Shown: one piece after another, positions 1-7,545 of the stretch | Position numbering within the stretch: the stretch's first letter is position 1 | How the letters are laid out: each line of letters starts with the position of its first letter | Assembly (NCBI GenBank): GCA_900552655.1 | Contig: USAE01000029.1 | Location: 1-19,105, forward strand | Direction of reading: 5' to 3' | Source of the DNA: an uncultured Clostridium sp. | Lineage (GTDB): Bacteria > Bacillota > Clostridia > TANB77 > CAG-508 | DNA length: 19,105 nucleotides | Notes under the pieces: generated by a model | Databases searched by the model: none | What the model saw: only the letters and a program-made list of their open reading frames with translations | What the model was told of the DNA's origin: nothing | Position numbers and translations under genes: made by a program

Positions 1-154
1 TCTATGTGTTTCTCTCTTGTTACTCGGTCTTTAATTATATTAACATATCACTATTGTATTGTCAACATATTTTTTCATTTTTTTATTATTTTTTTATTTT
101 AGCATTTTTAACCATTATATTATATCTGGCATTTGCCTTTATTTTCAGCATATT

Positions 155-179
155 AAGCACATATAATATATATGCGCTT
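155..179 (-). terminator. weak hairpin just downstream of the ylmC-like gene
   Basis: An 11-bp stem with a 3-nt loop lies immediately after the stop codon at 181-183. The arms are AAGCACATATA and TATATGCGCTT as read on the plus strand. As minus-strand RNA the one mismatch becomes a G-U pair. No U-run follows on the minus strand, so its role as a terminator is doubtful. On the plus strand a short T-run follows, but no gene there uses it. Confidence 0.25.
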
Positions 180-180
180 T

Positions 181-414
181 TTAAATTTCTACTAATATGA
201 TATCTTCTCCAATGCACTTTATCTTCTCCCATGGAATAGTAATTTCACTTCCATTAGAAAACATATTAAGAATTTTATTGTTTCCGGGTACAATAATAGA
301 TGTTATATTTCCAGTTCCAAGTTCTGCACAAACATCTTGTACAAATCCCAGTCTTTTTCCATCATTTATATTTATTACTTCCTTATGCTTAAAATCTAAT
401 CCTTTTTTCTTCAT
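181..414 (-). CDS. YlmC/YmxH-family PRC-barrel sporulation-associated protein
   Basis: This small protein of about 77 aa is a PRC-barrel fold protein of the YlmC/YmxH family, which accompanies sporulation sigma genes in Bacilli and Clostridia. Visible family marks are the start KEVININDGKRLGFVQDV, a central IIVPG turn, and an IPWEKIKCIGEDIILV ending. I chose the ATG at 414 because GAGAGGTGAG lies directly before it. An upstream in-frame ATG at 429 has no Shine-Dalgarno sequence and would place the ribosome site inside the gene. It follows sigG by about 60 bp. The molecular role of the family is not established. The gap upstream contains GAATAG and CATATAAAT about 15 nt apart, loosely like a sporulation sigma promoter, but I would not call it. 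Confidence 0.85.
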   Translation of the reverse strand: MKKKGLDFKHKEVININDGKRLGFVQDVCAELGTGNITSIIVPGNNKILNMFSNGSEITIPWEKIKCIGEDIILVEI

Positions 415-474
415 TTTCTCACCTCTCATAATATTTATATGAGCAAGCTTAAAAAACTATTCTATCAAATCTTT

Positions 475-1248
475 CTAATTATATAATCTTTTTATATGTG
501 TTATTGCACTTTTTTCCAATCTAGATACTTGAGCTTGAGAGATCCCAATTTCTTCTGCTACCTCCATTTGAGTTCTTCCTTCAAAAAATCTTTTATCTAT
601 TATCATTTTTTCCTTTTCATTTAATTTTTTCATTGCTTCTCCTATAGTTATACTTTCCGTCCACTTTTCATCTGTATTTTTACTATCACTTATCTGATCT
701 ATTATAAATATGTTCTCAGTCCCATCATTAAAAGCTGGCTCTTGTAATGATACAGGATCTTGAATCGCTCCTAAACTTAATGATATTTCTTCTGGCTCAA
801 CCTCTAATTCTTTAGCTATCTCTTCTAAAGTTGGCTCCCTATTGTTTTCTTTTAGAAATTTACTTTTATATGCAAGACTTTTATATGCTAAATCTTTTAT
901 AGATCTACTTACTCTTATAGAATTATTGTCCCTTAAATATCTTCTTATTTCTCCAATTATCATAGGCACTGCATATGTGCTAAATTGAACATTCAACCCT
1001 ATGTCAAAATTATCTATTGCTTTTATTAAACCAATACATCCAATTTGAAACAAATCATCTGCACTTTCTGCTCTACCAGAAAATCTTTGTACAACACTCA
1101 AAACTAGTCTTAAATTACCATTAACAAATTTCTCTCTTGCTTCTTTATTGCCATTTTTTATTTCTATTAGTAGTTCTTTCTTTTCTTCATTTGATAATAT
1201 AGGTAATTTTGTAGTATTAACTCCACATATTTCAACCTTATTAATCAA
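475..1248 (-). CDS. sigG: RNA polymerase sporulation sigma factor SigG
   Basis: Late forespore sigma factor, 257 aa, close to the 260 aa of the Bacillus subtilis protein. It starts with the diagnostic KVEICGVNTTKLP segment. Region 2 contains NGNLRLVLSVVQRF, DDLFQIGCIGLIKAIDNFD and FSTYAVPMIIGEIRRYLRD, and region 4 ends with TQMEVAEEIGISQAQVSRLEK, the helix-turn-helix that reads the -35 box. The start is TTG at 1246-1248, supported by AGGAGG at 1257-1262 with an 8-nt gap; no nearby ATG competes. It follows sigE with about 70 bp between them, and that gap holds a possible forespore-type promoter. Identity is near certain from the N-terminal signature and the spoIIGA-sigE-sigG order. Confidence 0.97.
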   Translation of the reverse strand: MINKVEICGVNTTKLPILSNEEKKELLIEIKNGNKEAREKFVNGNLRLVLSVVQRFSGRAESADDLFQIGCIGLIKAIDNFDIGLNVQFSTYAVPMIIGEIRRYLRDNNSIRVSRSIKDLAYKSLAYKSKFLKENNREPTLEEIAKELEVEPEEISLSLGAIQDPVSLQEPAFNDGTENIFIIDQISDSKNTDEKWTESITIGEAMKKLNEKEKMIIDKRFFEGRTQMEVAEEIGISQAQVSRLEKSAITHIKRLYN

Positions 1249-1280
1249 ATAAAAAACCTCCTTTAAAATTACTTAATCTA

Positions 1281-1308
1281 AGTATTTCCAAATTTGGTTT
1301 TTTTATTC
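1281..1308 (-). promoter_or_regulatory. candidate forespore (sigma-F/G type) promoter of sigG
   Basis: On the minus strand GAATA (1304-1308) is followed after 14 nt by GGAAATACT (1281-1289). These match the sigma-F-type GHATR and GGNNANAHT patterns known from Bacillus subtilis. The spacer is one or two bases shorter than usual. The site lies 33 nt upstream of the sigG start codon. A 10-bp palindrome CCAAATTTGG (1288-1297) overlaps it. The match is by eye only. Confidence 0.4.
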
Positions 1309-1319
1309 TCTATATAGCT

Positions 1320-2054
1320 TCATCCTATTTTACTAGAAATTTCTTTTTTCATTTTTCCTATAATCTTTTTTTCTAACCTTGATATATAGCTTTGTGATAT
1401 TCCTAGCATATCTGCAACTTCTTTTTGTGTTTTTTCATCTCCTGTAGTAAATCCAAATCTAAGTTCCATAATACATTTCTCTCGTTTATTCAATTTTTCT
1501 ATTGAATCTCTTAAAAGTTTTTTATCTATTTCCTCTTCTATTCTTCTAGATGTAACATCTCCATCCGTTCCTAAAACATCTGATAATAATAATTCATTGC
1601 CATCACAATCCTGATTTAAAGGTTCATCAATTGAAATTTCACTTTTTATTTTATTACTTCTTCTAAGATGCATTAAAATTTCATTTTCGATGCACCTAGA
1701 AGCATATGTAGCAAGTTTAATTTTTTTATCTACTTTAAATGTATTTACCCCCTTCATTAGTCCAATTGTTCCTATTGAAATTAAATCTTCCAGCCCTACT
1801 CCCGTATTTTCAAATTTTTTTGCTATATATACTACCAGTCTTAAATTCCTTTCCACTAAAATCTTTCTAGCTTCTTTTTCGCCATTTTCTATTCTCTTTA
1901 AAACATCTTCTTCCTCTTCCGATGTTAAAGGTGGTGGTAAGGTTTGACTACCCCCTATATAAAATATTGGTAAATTTTCAATTTCTTCATTTTGATTTAT
2001 ATATTTAGCATAAATTGTACTTATACTATTTTTTAACTTTTCTATTAAATTCAT
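1320..2054 (-). CDS. sigE: pro-sigma-E, mother-cell sporulation sigma factor
   Basis: Early mother-cell sigma factor, 244 aa, made as an inactive precursor. The start is ATG at 2054, preceded by GAGGAGGAG seven nt upstream; an in-frame GTG at 2072 lies inside that ribosome site. Residues 1-31 form a hydrophobic and basic pro-sequence, and the expected SpoIIGA cleavage falls before YIGGSQTLPPPL by alignment with Bacillus. Region 2 contains NLRLVVYIAKKFENTG, DLISIGTIGLMKGVNTF and KLATYASRCIENEILMHLR. Region 4 ends with KTQKEVADMLGISQSYISRLEK. The first 29 nt overlap the 3' end of spoIIGA, so the protease and its substrate are translationally linked. Confidence 0.97.
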   Translation of the reverse strand: MNLIEKLKNSISTIYAKYINQNEEIENLPIFYIGGSQTLPPPLTSEEEEDVLKRIENGEKEARKILVERNLRLVVYIAKKFENTGVGLEDLISIGTIGLMKGVNTFKVDKKIKLATYASRCIENEILMHLRRSNKIKSEISIDEPLNQDCDGNELLLSDVLGTDGDVTSRRIEEEIDKKLLRDSIEKLNKREKCIMELRFGFTTGDEKTQKEVADMLGISQSYISRLEKKIIGKMKKEISSKIG

Positions 2055-2919
2055 AATTGCACTCCTCCTCACAAAGTAGATCTATTCCGATTAGTGCATC
2101 ATATCTTCTTGTTTTCGAAAATTCTTTTTCATATATTCCTATAATCACATCTTTAATTTCACTATTATCTACAATAATCTTATTTGATTTTATTCCTAAT
2201 AAAATCCCATGTTCATTTCCTAATGATTTAAATGGTATTATTTTTATTAGCTTTTCAAATTCTTTAATTTTTCCAATTCTATCACCTCCTAATATAGTTT
2301 CCATATCCATAAATAGTTCTTCTGGCAAAATTTTCTTCAAACATCTTTTTGTTGCAACAACTACTGATTTTTGTGTTAATGGATCTTTTAACATATTACC
2401 TGTATCTAATAAAGCCTTTATTTTAATTCTTCTGTCACCAAAAAAAATTTCCATATCATATATAATATCTCTTTTAGAAATTCTCTGCTTTACATTTTTT
2501 AATGTAAACCATATCAAAAATATTCCTATAGCAACACCTACAGAAGAAACTAATATTGGGAATTCTATTACAGGAATTCCATCTATCAGATTCATTTGAT
2601 TACTTCTAGCAAAATAAGATAACGCTATAGCTGTTCCGCCTGTTGTAAAAGATATTAAATAAAAAATAGCTAATGTTTCTAGTATTTTTTTAAAATTATT
2701 GGTAGGTAGTATTATCCTAATCATTATAATTGATAATATCAATTTGCTAATCGCATTATCGTTTCCAATTGAAACTATAGTATATATACTTCCACAAGCA
2801 CTCGAGACTAAAATTTTTAGATTAGATACCTTTATTTTCTTCACTAAAGTGGTTACATATAAAATTACATAATTTATAATTAAATTCTCCAAAAACACTA
2901 TATCTGCATATACAACCAA
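2026..2919 (-). CDS. spoIIGA: SpoIIGA, membrane aspartic protease processing pro-sigma-E
   Basis: Sporulation membrane protease that removes the pro-sequence of SigE after a signal from the forespore. The N-terminal half has about five hydrophobic segments. The C-terminal half is a retropepsin-like domain with the catalytic motif ALLDTGNMLKDPLT, the Asp being about residue 172 from the start used here. The late segment RYDALIGIDLL also fits the family. Length is about 297 aa, normal for the family. I prefer TTG at 2917-2919, because AGAGGTGG lies 5 nt before it and the protein then starts MVVYADIVFLENL, like Bacillus MKIYLDVIWLLNF. A GTG at 2928 sits within that ribosome site. Its 3' end overlaps sigE by 29 nt. 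Confidence 0.93.
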   Translation of the reverse strand: MVVYADIVFLENLIINYVILYVTTLVKKIKVSNLKILVSSACGSIYTIVSIGNDNAISKLILSIIMIRIILPTNNFKKILETLAIFYLISFTTGGTAIALSYFARSNQMNLIDGIPVIEFPILVSSVGVAIGIFLIWFTLKNVKQRISKRDIIYDMEIFFGDRRIKIKALLDTGNMLKDPLTQKSVVVATKRCLKKILPEELFMDMETILGGDRIGKIKEFEKLIKIIPFKSLGNEHGILLGIKSNKIIVDNSEIKDVIIGIYEKEFSKTRRYDALIGIDLLCEEECNYEFNRKVKK

Positions 2920-2947
2920 TATGTCCACCTCTTAGGCTTTATTTTAT

Positions 2948-2965
2948 TACTTTTATTATTAAAAG
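2948..2965. promoter_or_regulatory. small inverted repeat upstream of spoIIGA
   Basis: The palindromic run ACTTTTATTATTAAAAGT has 7-bp arms around TTAT, 29 nt upstream of the spoIIGA start. On the minus strand it lies between ATGACA and TAATAA spaced 18 nt apart, which could be a weak sigma-A type promoter. I see no exact Spo0A box (TGTCGAA), although spoIIG operons are normally Spo0A-controlled. Confidence 0.25.
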
Positions 2966-2985
2966 TGTGTCATTTCTTAGGGGCG

Positions 2986-3027
2986 AAAAAAAGAAATAAT
3001 CTACTACTTTCGATTATTTCTTTTTTT
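2986..3027 (-). terminator. Rho-independent terminator after ftsZ
   Basis: A perfect 16-bp inverted repeat (2986-3001 with 3012-3027, 10-nt loop) ends in a run of seven T on either strand. It lies 38 nt after the ftsZ stop codon and 67 nt before spoIIGA. It therefore separates the constitutive ftsAZ unit from the sporulation unit, and its A/T symmetry would let it work in both directions. Confidence 0.8.
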
Positions 3028-3064
3028 AAATTATTTTCTATATTCAATTATGACATTCATTTAT

Positions 3065-4171
3065 TTATTTTTGTTTTTTTCTTAAGAAAGATGGTATATC
3101 TAAATCATTTGAATTTGAACTTGTGTCAGAACTTGTTGGAATTGAACTTATTTTCTTATCCCAAGCTTTAGAAACTAAACTGTCTACATTCATATTAGGC
3201 ATATTTTTCTCTTTTTCAAATTCTGTAGCTATTACCGTAATTACGATTTCATCTTTCATCTCTGGATCAATAACAGCTCCAAAAATAATATTAGCTTCTG
3301 GATCTACACTTCTTTGTACTAATTCAGCTGCAGTATTAACTTCATGTAATCCTAAATCTGGTCCACCTGTAATATTTATAATAACACCTCTTGCACCTTC
3401 GATTGATGTTTCTAATAATGGACTTTCTGTTGCTTGTTTTGCAGCATCTTCTGCTCTATTTTCTCCAGAAGATCTACCAATACCCATATGTGCCATACCT
3501 GTATTTAGCATTATTGTTTTTACGTCTGCAAAGTCTAAGTTTACAAGACCAGGAACAGCAATTAAGTCTGAAATACCTTGAACACCTTGTCTTAATATTT
3601 CATCTGCCATTTTAAATGCTTCTACTATAGATGTCTTTCTATCTATAATTTGTAATAATTTATCATTTGGTATTACAACTAATGTATCTACTTTTGTTTT
3701 TAAACTTTCTATACCTCTATCTGCTTGAGATAGTCTCTTTTTACCTTCAAAAGTAAATGGTTTTGTAACAACACCAATTGTTAAAATTCCCATATCTTTT
3801 GCTATTCCAGCAACGATAGGTGCTGCACCAGTTCCTGTTCCTCCACCCATTCCTGCTGTAACAAATACCATATCAGCTCCTCTTAAAGCTTCTGATATTT
3901 CAGATTTACTTTCTTCTGCTGATTGCGCTCCAATGTCAGGATTAGCTCCTGCACCTAATCCTCTTGTTATCTTTTCTCCTATTTGTATTTTAGTTCCTGC
4001 TTTTGACATTTGAAGAGCTTGTCTATCTGTATTAACCGCTATAAATTCAACTCCTCTAATTCCACAATCAACCATTCTATTTACTGCATTATTTCCAGCT
4101 CCACCTACACCAATTACTTTAATAGTAGCTGTTCCATCTAACATTTTTTCGTTTTCGTCAAAGTCCATCAT
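3065..4171 (-). CDS. ftsZ: cell division GTPase FtsZ
   Basis: Bacterial tubulin that polymerises into the Z-ring at midcell. It has 368 aa, normal for Firmicutes. GTP-binding marks are GVGGAGNNAVNRM (residues 21-33) and the signature GGGTGTG (109-115). The T7 loop NLDFAD (211-216) supplies the catalytic acidic residues to the neighbouring subunit. A Ser/Asn/Thr-rich linker precedes the conserved C-terminal peptide DIPSFLRKKQK, the docking site for FtsA and SepF. The start is ATG with GGGAGG about 10 nt upstream; two consecutive ATG codons are present. It follows ftsA by 44 bp in one transcription unit and is closed by the terminator at 2986-3027. Confidence 0.98.
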   Translation of the reverse strand: MMDFDENEKMLDGTATIKVIGVGGAGNNAVNRMVDCGIRGVEFIAVNTDRQALQMSKAGTKIQIGEKITRGLGAGANPDIGAQSAEESKSEISEALRGADMVFVTAGMGGGTGTGAAPIVAGIAKDMGILTIGVVTKPFTFEGKKRLSQADRGIESLKTKVDTLVVIPNDKLLQIIDRKTSIVEAFKMADEILRQGVQGISDLIAVPGLVNLDFADVKTIMLNTGMAHMGIGRSSGENRAEDAAKQATESPLLETSIEGARGVIINITGGPDLGLHEVNTAAELVQRSVDPEANIIFGAVIDPEMKDEIVITVIATEFEKEKNMPNMNVDSLVSKAWDKKISSIPTSSDTSSNSNDLDIPSFLRKKQK

Positions 4172-4215
4172 ACAGTTTTTCCTCCCAATCTTTTTTATTT
4201 TTATTTATAATACTA

Positions 4216-5445
4216 TTAAGAATAGAAAAATTCTTTTATTCTTTCTAACAAGTTTTTAAAGAATCCTTCTTCTGATTTTGTATCTATACTACTTGATACT
4301 GTTTTGGTAAACGGTCTTGATGCTATATATCTAACCAAAGCATATGCAACTCTAAAAGTTGGCTTAACTGTGCTTATTAATCTGCCCGTTGCTATTTTTA
4401 CTGGTATATTTAAATTTATTTTTCCAGCAACATCGCATTTATTTATATTAGTAATTCCCTGTCCTGTCAAAATTACATTATTTATTCTAGCTTTTATTCC
4501 TTGATTAGTTATATCTTTGTTTACTAAAGAAAAAATTTCTTCAATCCTTGCTTCTATTATTTCTATTAGTTCAGAGCTTTTTATTGTTTTATTTCTGTTT
4601 TCACCTTTATATGTATTTAATAATATATCATTATCATTATCTATAAATGATTTTAATGCTAACCCATATTGTCTTTTTAATTTATCTGCTTCCTCTTCTG
4701 AAATGTTTAATACTAATGCAATATCATTTGTAATACTGCTTCCACCAAGAGGAATTGTATTAGTATATACATATGAAGAAGATTCAAATATTCCTATGTC
4801 TGTATTACCCGCTCCCATGTCTAGTATCATTACATTATCGTGTAATTCATTGCTATCTAAAATTAGATTTCTCTGTGCTAATGTTGTTGGTACTAAACCA
4901 TCTACATCTATTCCTGCTTTTTTAAAAATAGATGATATTTGTCTTACATACTCTTTATCTGCTAATATAACTTGTGCTTTTAAAGTAAAATTTGAGCTTA
5001 AGCTTCCTATTGGATCTTCTGTAGTCTTTCCTGTATCTAAAACAAATTTATCTGGCACTATATCTATAGAAACTTTTCCTTCTGGAATATCTATATCTTT
5101 AACTTGCATAATTGCTGTTTGTACATCTCTTAATGATATTCCTGAATATTTATCTCTTGCCTCTTTTGTAATAGTATTTTGTACTATTGTTGTATATTTT
5201 CCAGGAATAGTTACATAGGCTGAATTTACTCTTAATCCTGATTCATCTTCTATTTTGTCTAATACTTTTATTAAACTATTTGAAACTTCCTCTTCATTTA
5301 TTATCTTTGTTTTCTTTATGCCTGAGCATTTGCAAGAGCTACTACAAATAATTTCTATTTGATTAAAATTATTCACTTCCCCCACAATTGCAGCAATTCT
5401 TGAAGTTCCAATATCTATTCCAACGATTATATCTCCTATTGCCAA
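4216..5445 (-). CDS. ftsA: cell division actin-like ATPase FtsA
   Basis: Membrane anchor for FtsZ filaments, 409 aa. The actin-fold phosphate loops are GDIIVGIDIGTSRIAAIVGEV at the N-terminus (phosphate 1) and MILDMGAGNTDIGIF in the middle (phosphate 2). NNVILTGQGITNI is close to the adenosine motif. The last 15 residues, starting FFKNLLERIKEFF, form the amphipathic membrane-targeting helix. The start is TTG at 5443-5445 with GGAGGAG about 8 nt upstream. A good sigma-A promoter lies 40 nt upstream of the start, so ftsA and ftsZ appear to be expressed independently of the upstream ftsQ-sbp genes. Confidence 0.96.
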   Translation of the reverse strand: MAIGDIIVGIDIGTSRIAAIVGEVNNFNQIEIICSSSCKCSGIKKTKIINEEEVSNSLIKVLDKIEDESGLRVNSAYVTIPGKYTTIVQNTITKEARDKYSGISLRDVQTAIMQVKDIDIPEGKVSIDIVPDKFVLDTGKTTEDPIGSLSSNFTLKAQVILADKEYVRQISSIFKKAGIDVDGLVPTTLAQRNLILDSNELHDNVMILDMGAGNTDIGIFESSSYVYTNTIPLGGSSITNDIALVLNISEEEADKLKRQYGLALKSFIDNDNDILLNTYKGENRNKTIKSSELIEIIEARIEEIFSLVNKDITNQGIKARINNVILTGQGITNINKCDVAGKINLNIPVKIATGRLISTVKPTFRVAYALVRYIASRPFTKTVSSSIDTKSEEGFFKNLLERIKEFFYS

Positions 5446-5485
5446 GTTAGGTCTCCTCCAATTTATTTATCTCTTAACTAGTGAT

Positions 5486-5514
5486 AGAATATTATATTTT
5501 AAATAAAATGTCAA
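5486..5514 (-). promoter_or_regulatory. sigma-A promoter of ftsA-ftsZ
   Basis: On the minus strand a perfect -35 box TTGACA (5509-5514) is followed after 17 nt by TATTCT (5486-5491). Transcription should start near 5478, leaving a 5' leader of about 33 nt with the ftsA ribosome site. Confidence 0.7.
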
Positions 5515-5595
5515 TAGTTGTTGTTATATTTTCGTAACCTTTTTGTAATAATGATGTAATAAAATAAAATTTGACATTTTTCGCCATAAATTGTA

Positions 5596-5627
5596 ATTAA
5601 TAAAAGGACTTAAGTCCTTTTATTAAT
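5596..5627. terminator. 32-bp perfect palindrome, bidirectional terminator between sbp and ftsA
   Basis: The 16-nt arm ATTAATAAAAGGACTT is followed directly by its exact reverse complement. As RNA it gives a GGAC-TTAA-GTCC hairpin flanked by A4 and U4, so it can terminate in both directions. It lies 54 nt after the sbp stop codon and upstream of the ftsA promoter, closing the ftsQ-DUF881-sbp unit. Confidence 0.6.
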
Positions 5628-5680
5628 ATTCTATGTATTTTCAAGTTATCCTTCTTATTTTTAGTCTTTTTAATAATTTA

Positions 5681-6064
5681 TTATGCTTTTTTTACTTCTT
5701 TATCATTTTTTCTTTTATCCATCCACTTAGTCCATTTATCAATATAATATCTACGTATTATTGCTAAATCTATAAATATTCTTCCTACAAAAACTATAAT
5801 AGCTGCAAGGGAAATATCCACATTTAACTTATTTCCTAGATATGTTAATAAAACAGCTGTAATACTATTTATAAAAAATCCTGAAACAAAAACCTTCATA
5901 TCAAAGTTTTTTTGTACAACTGACTTTATACCTCCAAAAACAGAGTCTAGAGCAGCCATTATTCCTATTGCTAAATAACCTGAAACCGAATATGGAATTA
6001 ATGGTGAATTAATTCCTAATATTGCTCCTATTATGCATCCAGCTAATATTGCTATAAAAACCAA
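5681..6064 (-). CDS. sbp: small basic protein Sbp (DUF1290), membrane protein
   Basis: Small membrane protein of 127 aa with about four hydrophobic segments. It starts MVFIAILAGCIIGAILG and continues with the family motifs SGYLAIGIMAALDSVFGGIKS and VFVSGFFINS, ending in a basic lysine-rich tail. DUF1290 proteins are found beside ftsA/ftsZ and DUF881 genes in Firmicutes; their molecular function is not established. The start is TTG at 6062-6064 with AGGAGG about 7 nt before it. It follows the DUF881 gene by 14 bp and is the last gene of this transcription unit. Confidence 0.92.
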   Translation of the reverse strand: MVFIAILAGCIIGAILGINSPLIPYSVSGYLAIGIMAALDSVFGGIKSVVQKNFDMKVFVSGFFINSITAVLLTYLGNKLNVDISLAAIIVFVGRIFIDLAIIRRYYIDKWTKWMDKRKNDKEVKKA

Positions 6065-6078
6065 TTTAATTCCTCCTT

Positions 6079-6777
6079 TTAATCTATAGTTACTTTTTTA
6101 TTTATATTAAAATCCGAATCATATTTTAGTATTTTAATATTATTATCTTCTGTAATTGATATACTCTTTCCATTTGATGTCATATCATCTGAAAAACCAC
6201 CTTTTGCAGTAATACCACTTTCCAAATATTTTTGATTTCCTATTACTTGTATTGTATATGGTGAAGATAATCTTGTACCATTAACAACAATATAAGAATC
6301 TACATCTGCAAATTCTGTTAAATTTGTTACTCTTTGTCCATTAACAGATATTGCTTCTGCCTCTGCTGCTTTCAACTCATTCATTAATTTTATTAAATCT
6401 TCTGCCATAACACTTGAAGAATTATCTGATAAGGTTATTATAATTCCAGGTCCTTCTACATTTGTTTTTCCTAAATATAATTCTGCTTGTTTAAGTTCTT
6501 TATCTAATAATTCTGAAGACGCTTGTGTATCATCTATTTTATTTTTATATTCTTCTAAATTTGTTTTTGCTTGTTCTAATTGGTTCTCCGTGTCTTCGTA
6601 TTTCCCCTTCCATGTTGCCAATTCTTCTCTTAGCTCACCTTCTCTTTTCGTAGTTAATGATGTAATATCAGTTTCACTTACTACTTTAAATTGCATAAAC
6701 ATTACAAATGCTAGAATAAAACATACTATTCCTATTATTATAGTCATTGTAATCTTTCCTTTTTTTATTTCTTTCAA
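6079..6777 (-). CDS. DUF881 family membrane-anchored protein, copy 2
   Basis: DUF881 protein of about 232 aa. It has one N-terminal membrane segment (TIIIGIVCFILAFVMFMQF), an extracytoplasmic coiled coil (about residues 40-100), then the compact domain with GPGIIITLSDN, AEAISVNGQRVTN and YIVVNGTRLSSPYTIQVIG. The family occurs in pairs or triplets next to division genes of Firmicutes and Actinobacteria; no biochemical function is established. I favour the TTG at 6777 as start, because the GTG at 6789 is fused to the AGGAGG ribosome site. The gap to TTG is a little long (11 nt), so the start is uncertain. It is a diverged sister of the gene just upstream and probably arose by tandem duplication. 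Confidence 0.88.
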   Translation of the reverse strand: MKEIKKGKITMTIIIGIVCFILAFVMFMQFKVVSETDITSLTTKREGELREELATWKGKYEDTENQLEQAKTNLEEYKNKIDDTQASSELLDKELKQAELYLGKTNVEGPGIIITLSDNSSSVMAEDLIKLMNELKAAEAEAISVNGQRVTNLTEFADVDSYIVVNGTRLSSPYTIQVIGNQKYLESGITAKGGFSDDMTSNGKSISITEDNNIKILKYDSDFNINKKVTID

Positions 6778-6792
6778 GACTATTCTCACCTC

Positions 6793-7533
6793 CTAGTTCA
6801 CTTCTTTTGCATATTTAAAATTCATAACACCATTATATTTTTCGATAGTAACATTACTTTGATGTTTTACTTTAATATCTATTCCATAGTCTTCTCTTAG
6901 CCAGTCTATATATCCTCCTGGTCTTTCTAAAGTTTCGAAACTTCCTCCTACTGCTTTTATTACAAAAGGTGTACCAACAATTTCACCATTTACTCTTGCA
7001 ATATTTCCCGCACAATGAATTGTAGTTGTAGGAATTATTCTTTGGTCATTTATTGATATTGCTACTGCTCCTGCATTTTTTAGTTCATTTACAATTTTTA
7101 ATAAATCAATTTCATGTATTAAATAATTGCTTATGTCATCACCAGCATTCATAGAAGAAACAGTTGCATTCTTATTATCATTTAAGGTTACTATAACTCC
7201 TTCTCCTGTTACATCATTTAAGCCTAAAATTGCATTATCTTTTTTTAGTCTTTCTTGTTTTTCTTTTGCTGTACTATCATTGTTGGTTGCTTTTTTCCTA
7301 TACTTTTCTAGTTCTTTATTAATTTTACTAAGTTCTATAAAAGCATTATCATATTTTTCTTTATTTTTTAGTACTTCATCCCTTAAGCTATTATTTGCAT
7401 AGTCCGGATTAGAAATACTTATATTGCTTTTTACAGTTCTAATTTGAACTACCATTCCAAATGTTAATACTACACACAATATCCCTATTACTATACTTGT
7501 ACTTATATTCTTTTTATTATATTTTATTTTCAA
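6793..7533 (-). CDS. DUF881 family membrane-anchored protein, copy 1
   Basis: Second DUF881 protein, 246 aa. The layout is the same as its neighbour: an N-terminal membrane anchor (SIVIGILCVVLTFGMVVQI), a charged coiled coil (about residues 45-100), then GEGVIVTLNDN, AGAVAISINDQRI, INCAG-like ARVNGEIVGTPFVIKAVG and a C-terminal IEKYNGVMNFKYA. The start is TTG at 7531-7533 with AGGAGG about 6 nt upstream. It lies 12 bp after ftsQ, and the downstream DUF881 gene begins about 16 bp after its stop. The pair may act with FtsQ at the septum, but this rests on location alone. Confidence 0.88.
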   Translation of the reverse strand: MKIKYNKKNISTSIVIGILCVVLTFGMVVQIRTVKSNISISNPDYANNSLRDEVLKNKEKYDNAFIELSKINKELEKYRKKATNNDSTAKEKQERLKKDNAILGLNDVTGEGVIVTLNDNKNATVSSMNAGDDISNYLIHEIDLLKIVNELKNAGAVAISINDQRIIPTTTIHCAGNIARVNGEIVGTPFVIKAVGGSFETLERPGGYIDWLREDYGIDIKVKHQSNVTIEKYNGVMNFKYAKEVN

Positions 7534-7545
7534 AATAAACCTCCT

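Noticed and set aside
2057..5218. Long plus-strand open frames opposite spoIIGA, ftsZ and ftsA
   Set aside because: They lack ribosome sites and family motifs and are antisense shadows of well-identified genes in AT-rich DNA.
5571..5598. Plus-strand promoter TTGACA-17-TAATTA upstream of the palindrome
   Set aside because: No gene lies on the plus strand downstream, the -10 is poor, and the T/A-rich context makes such matches common.
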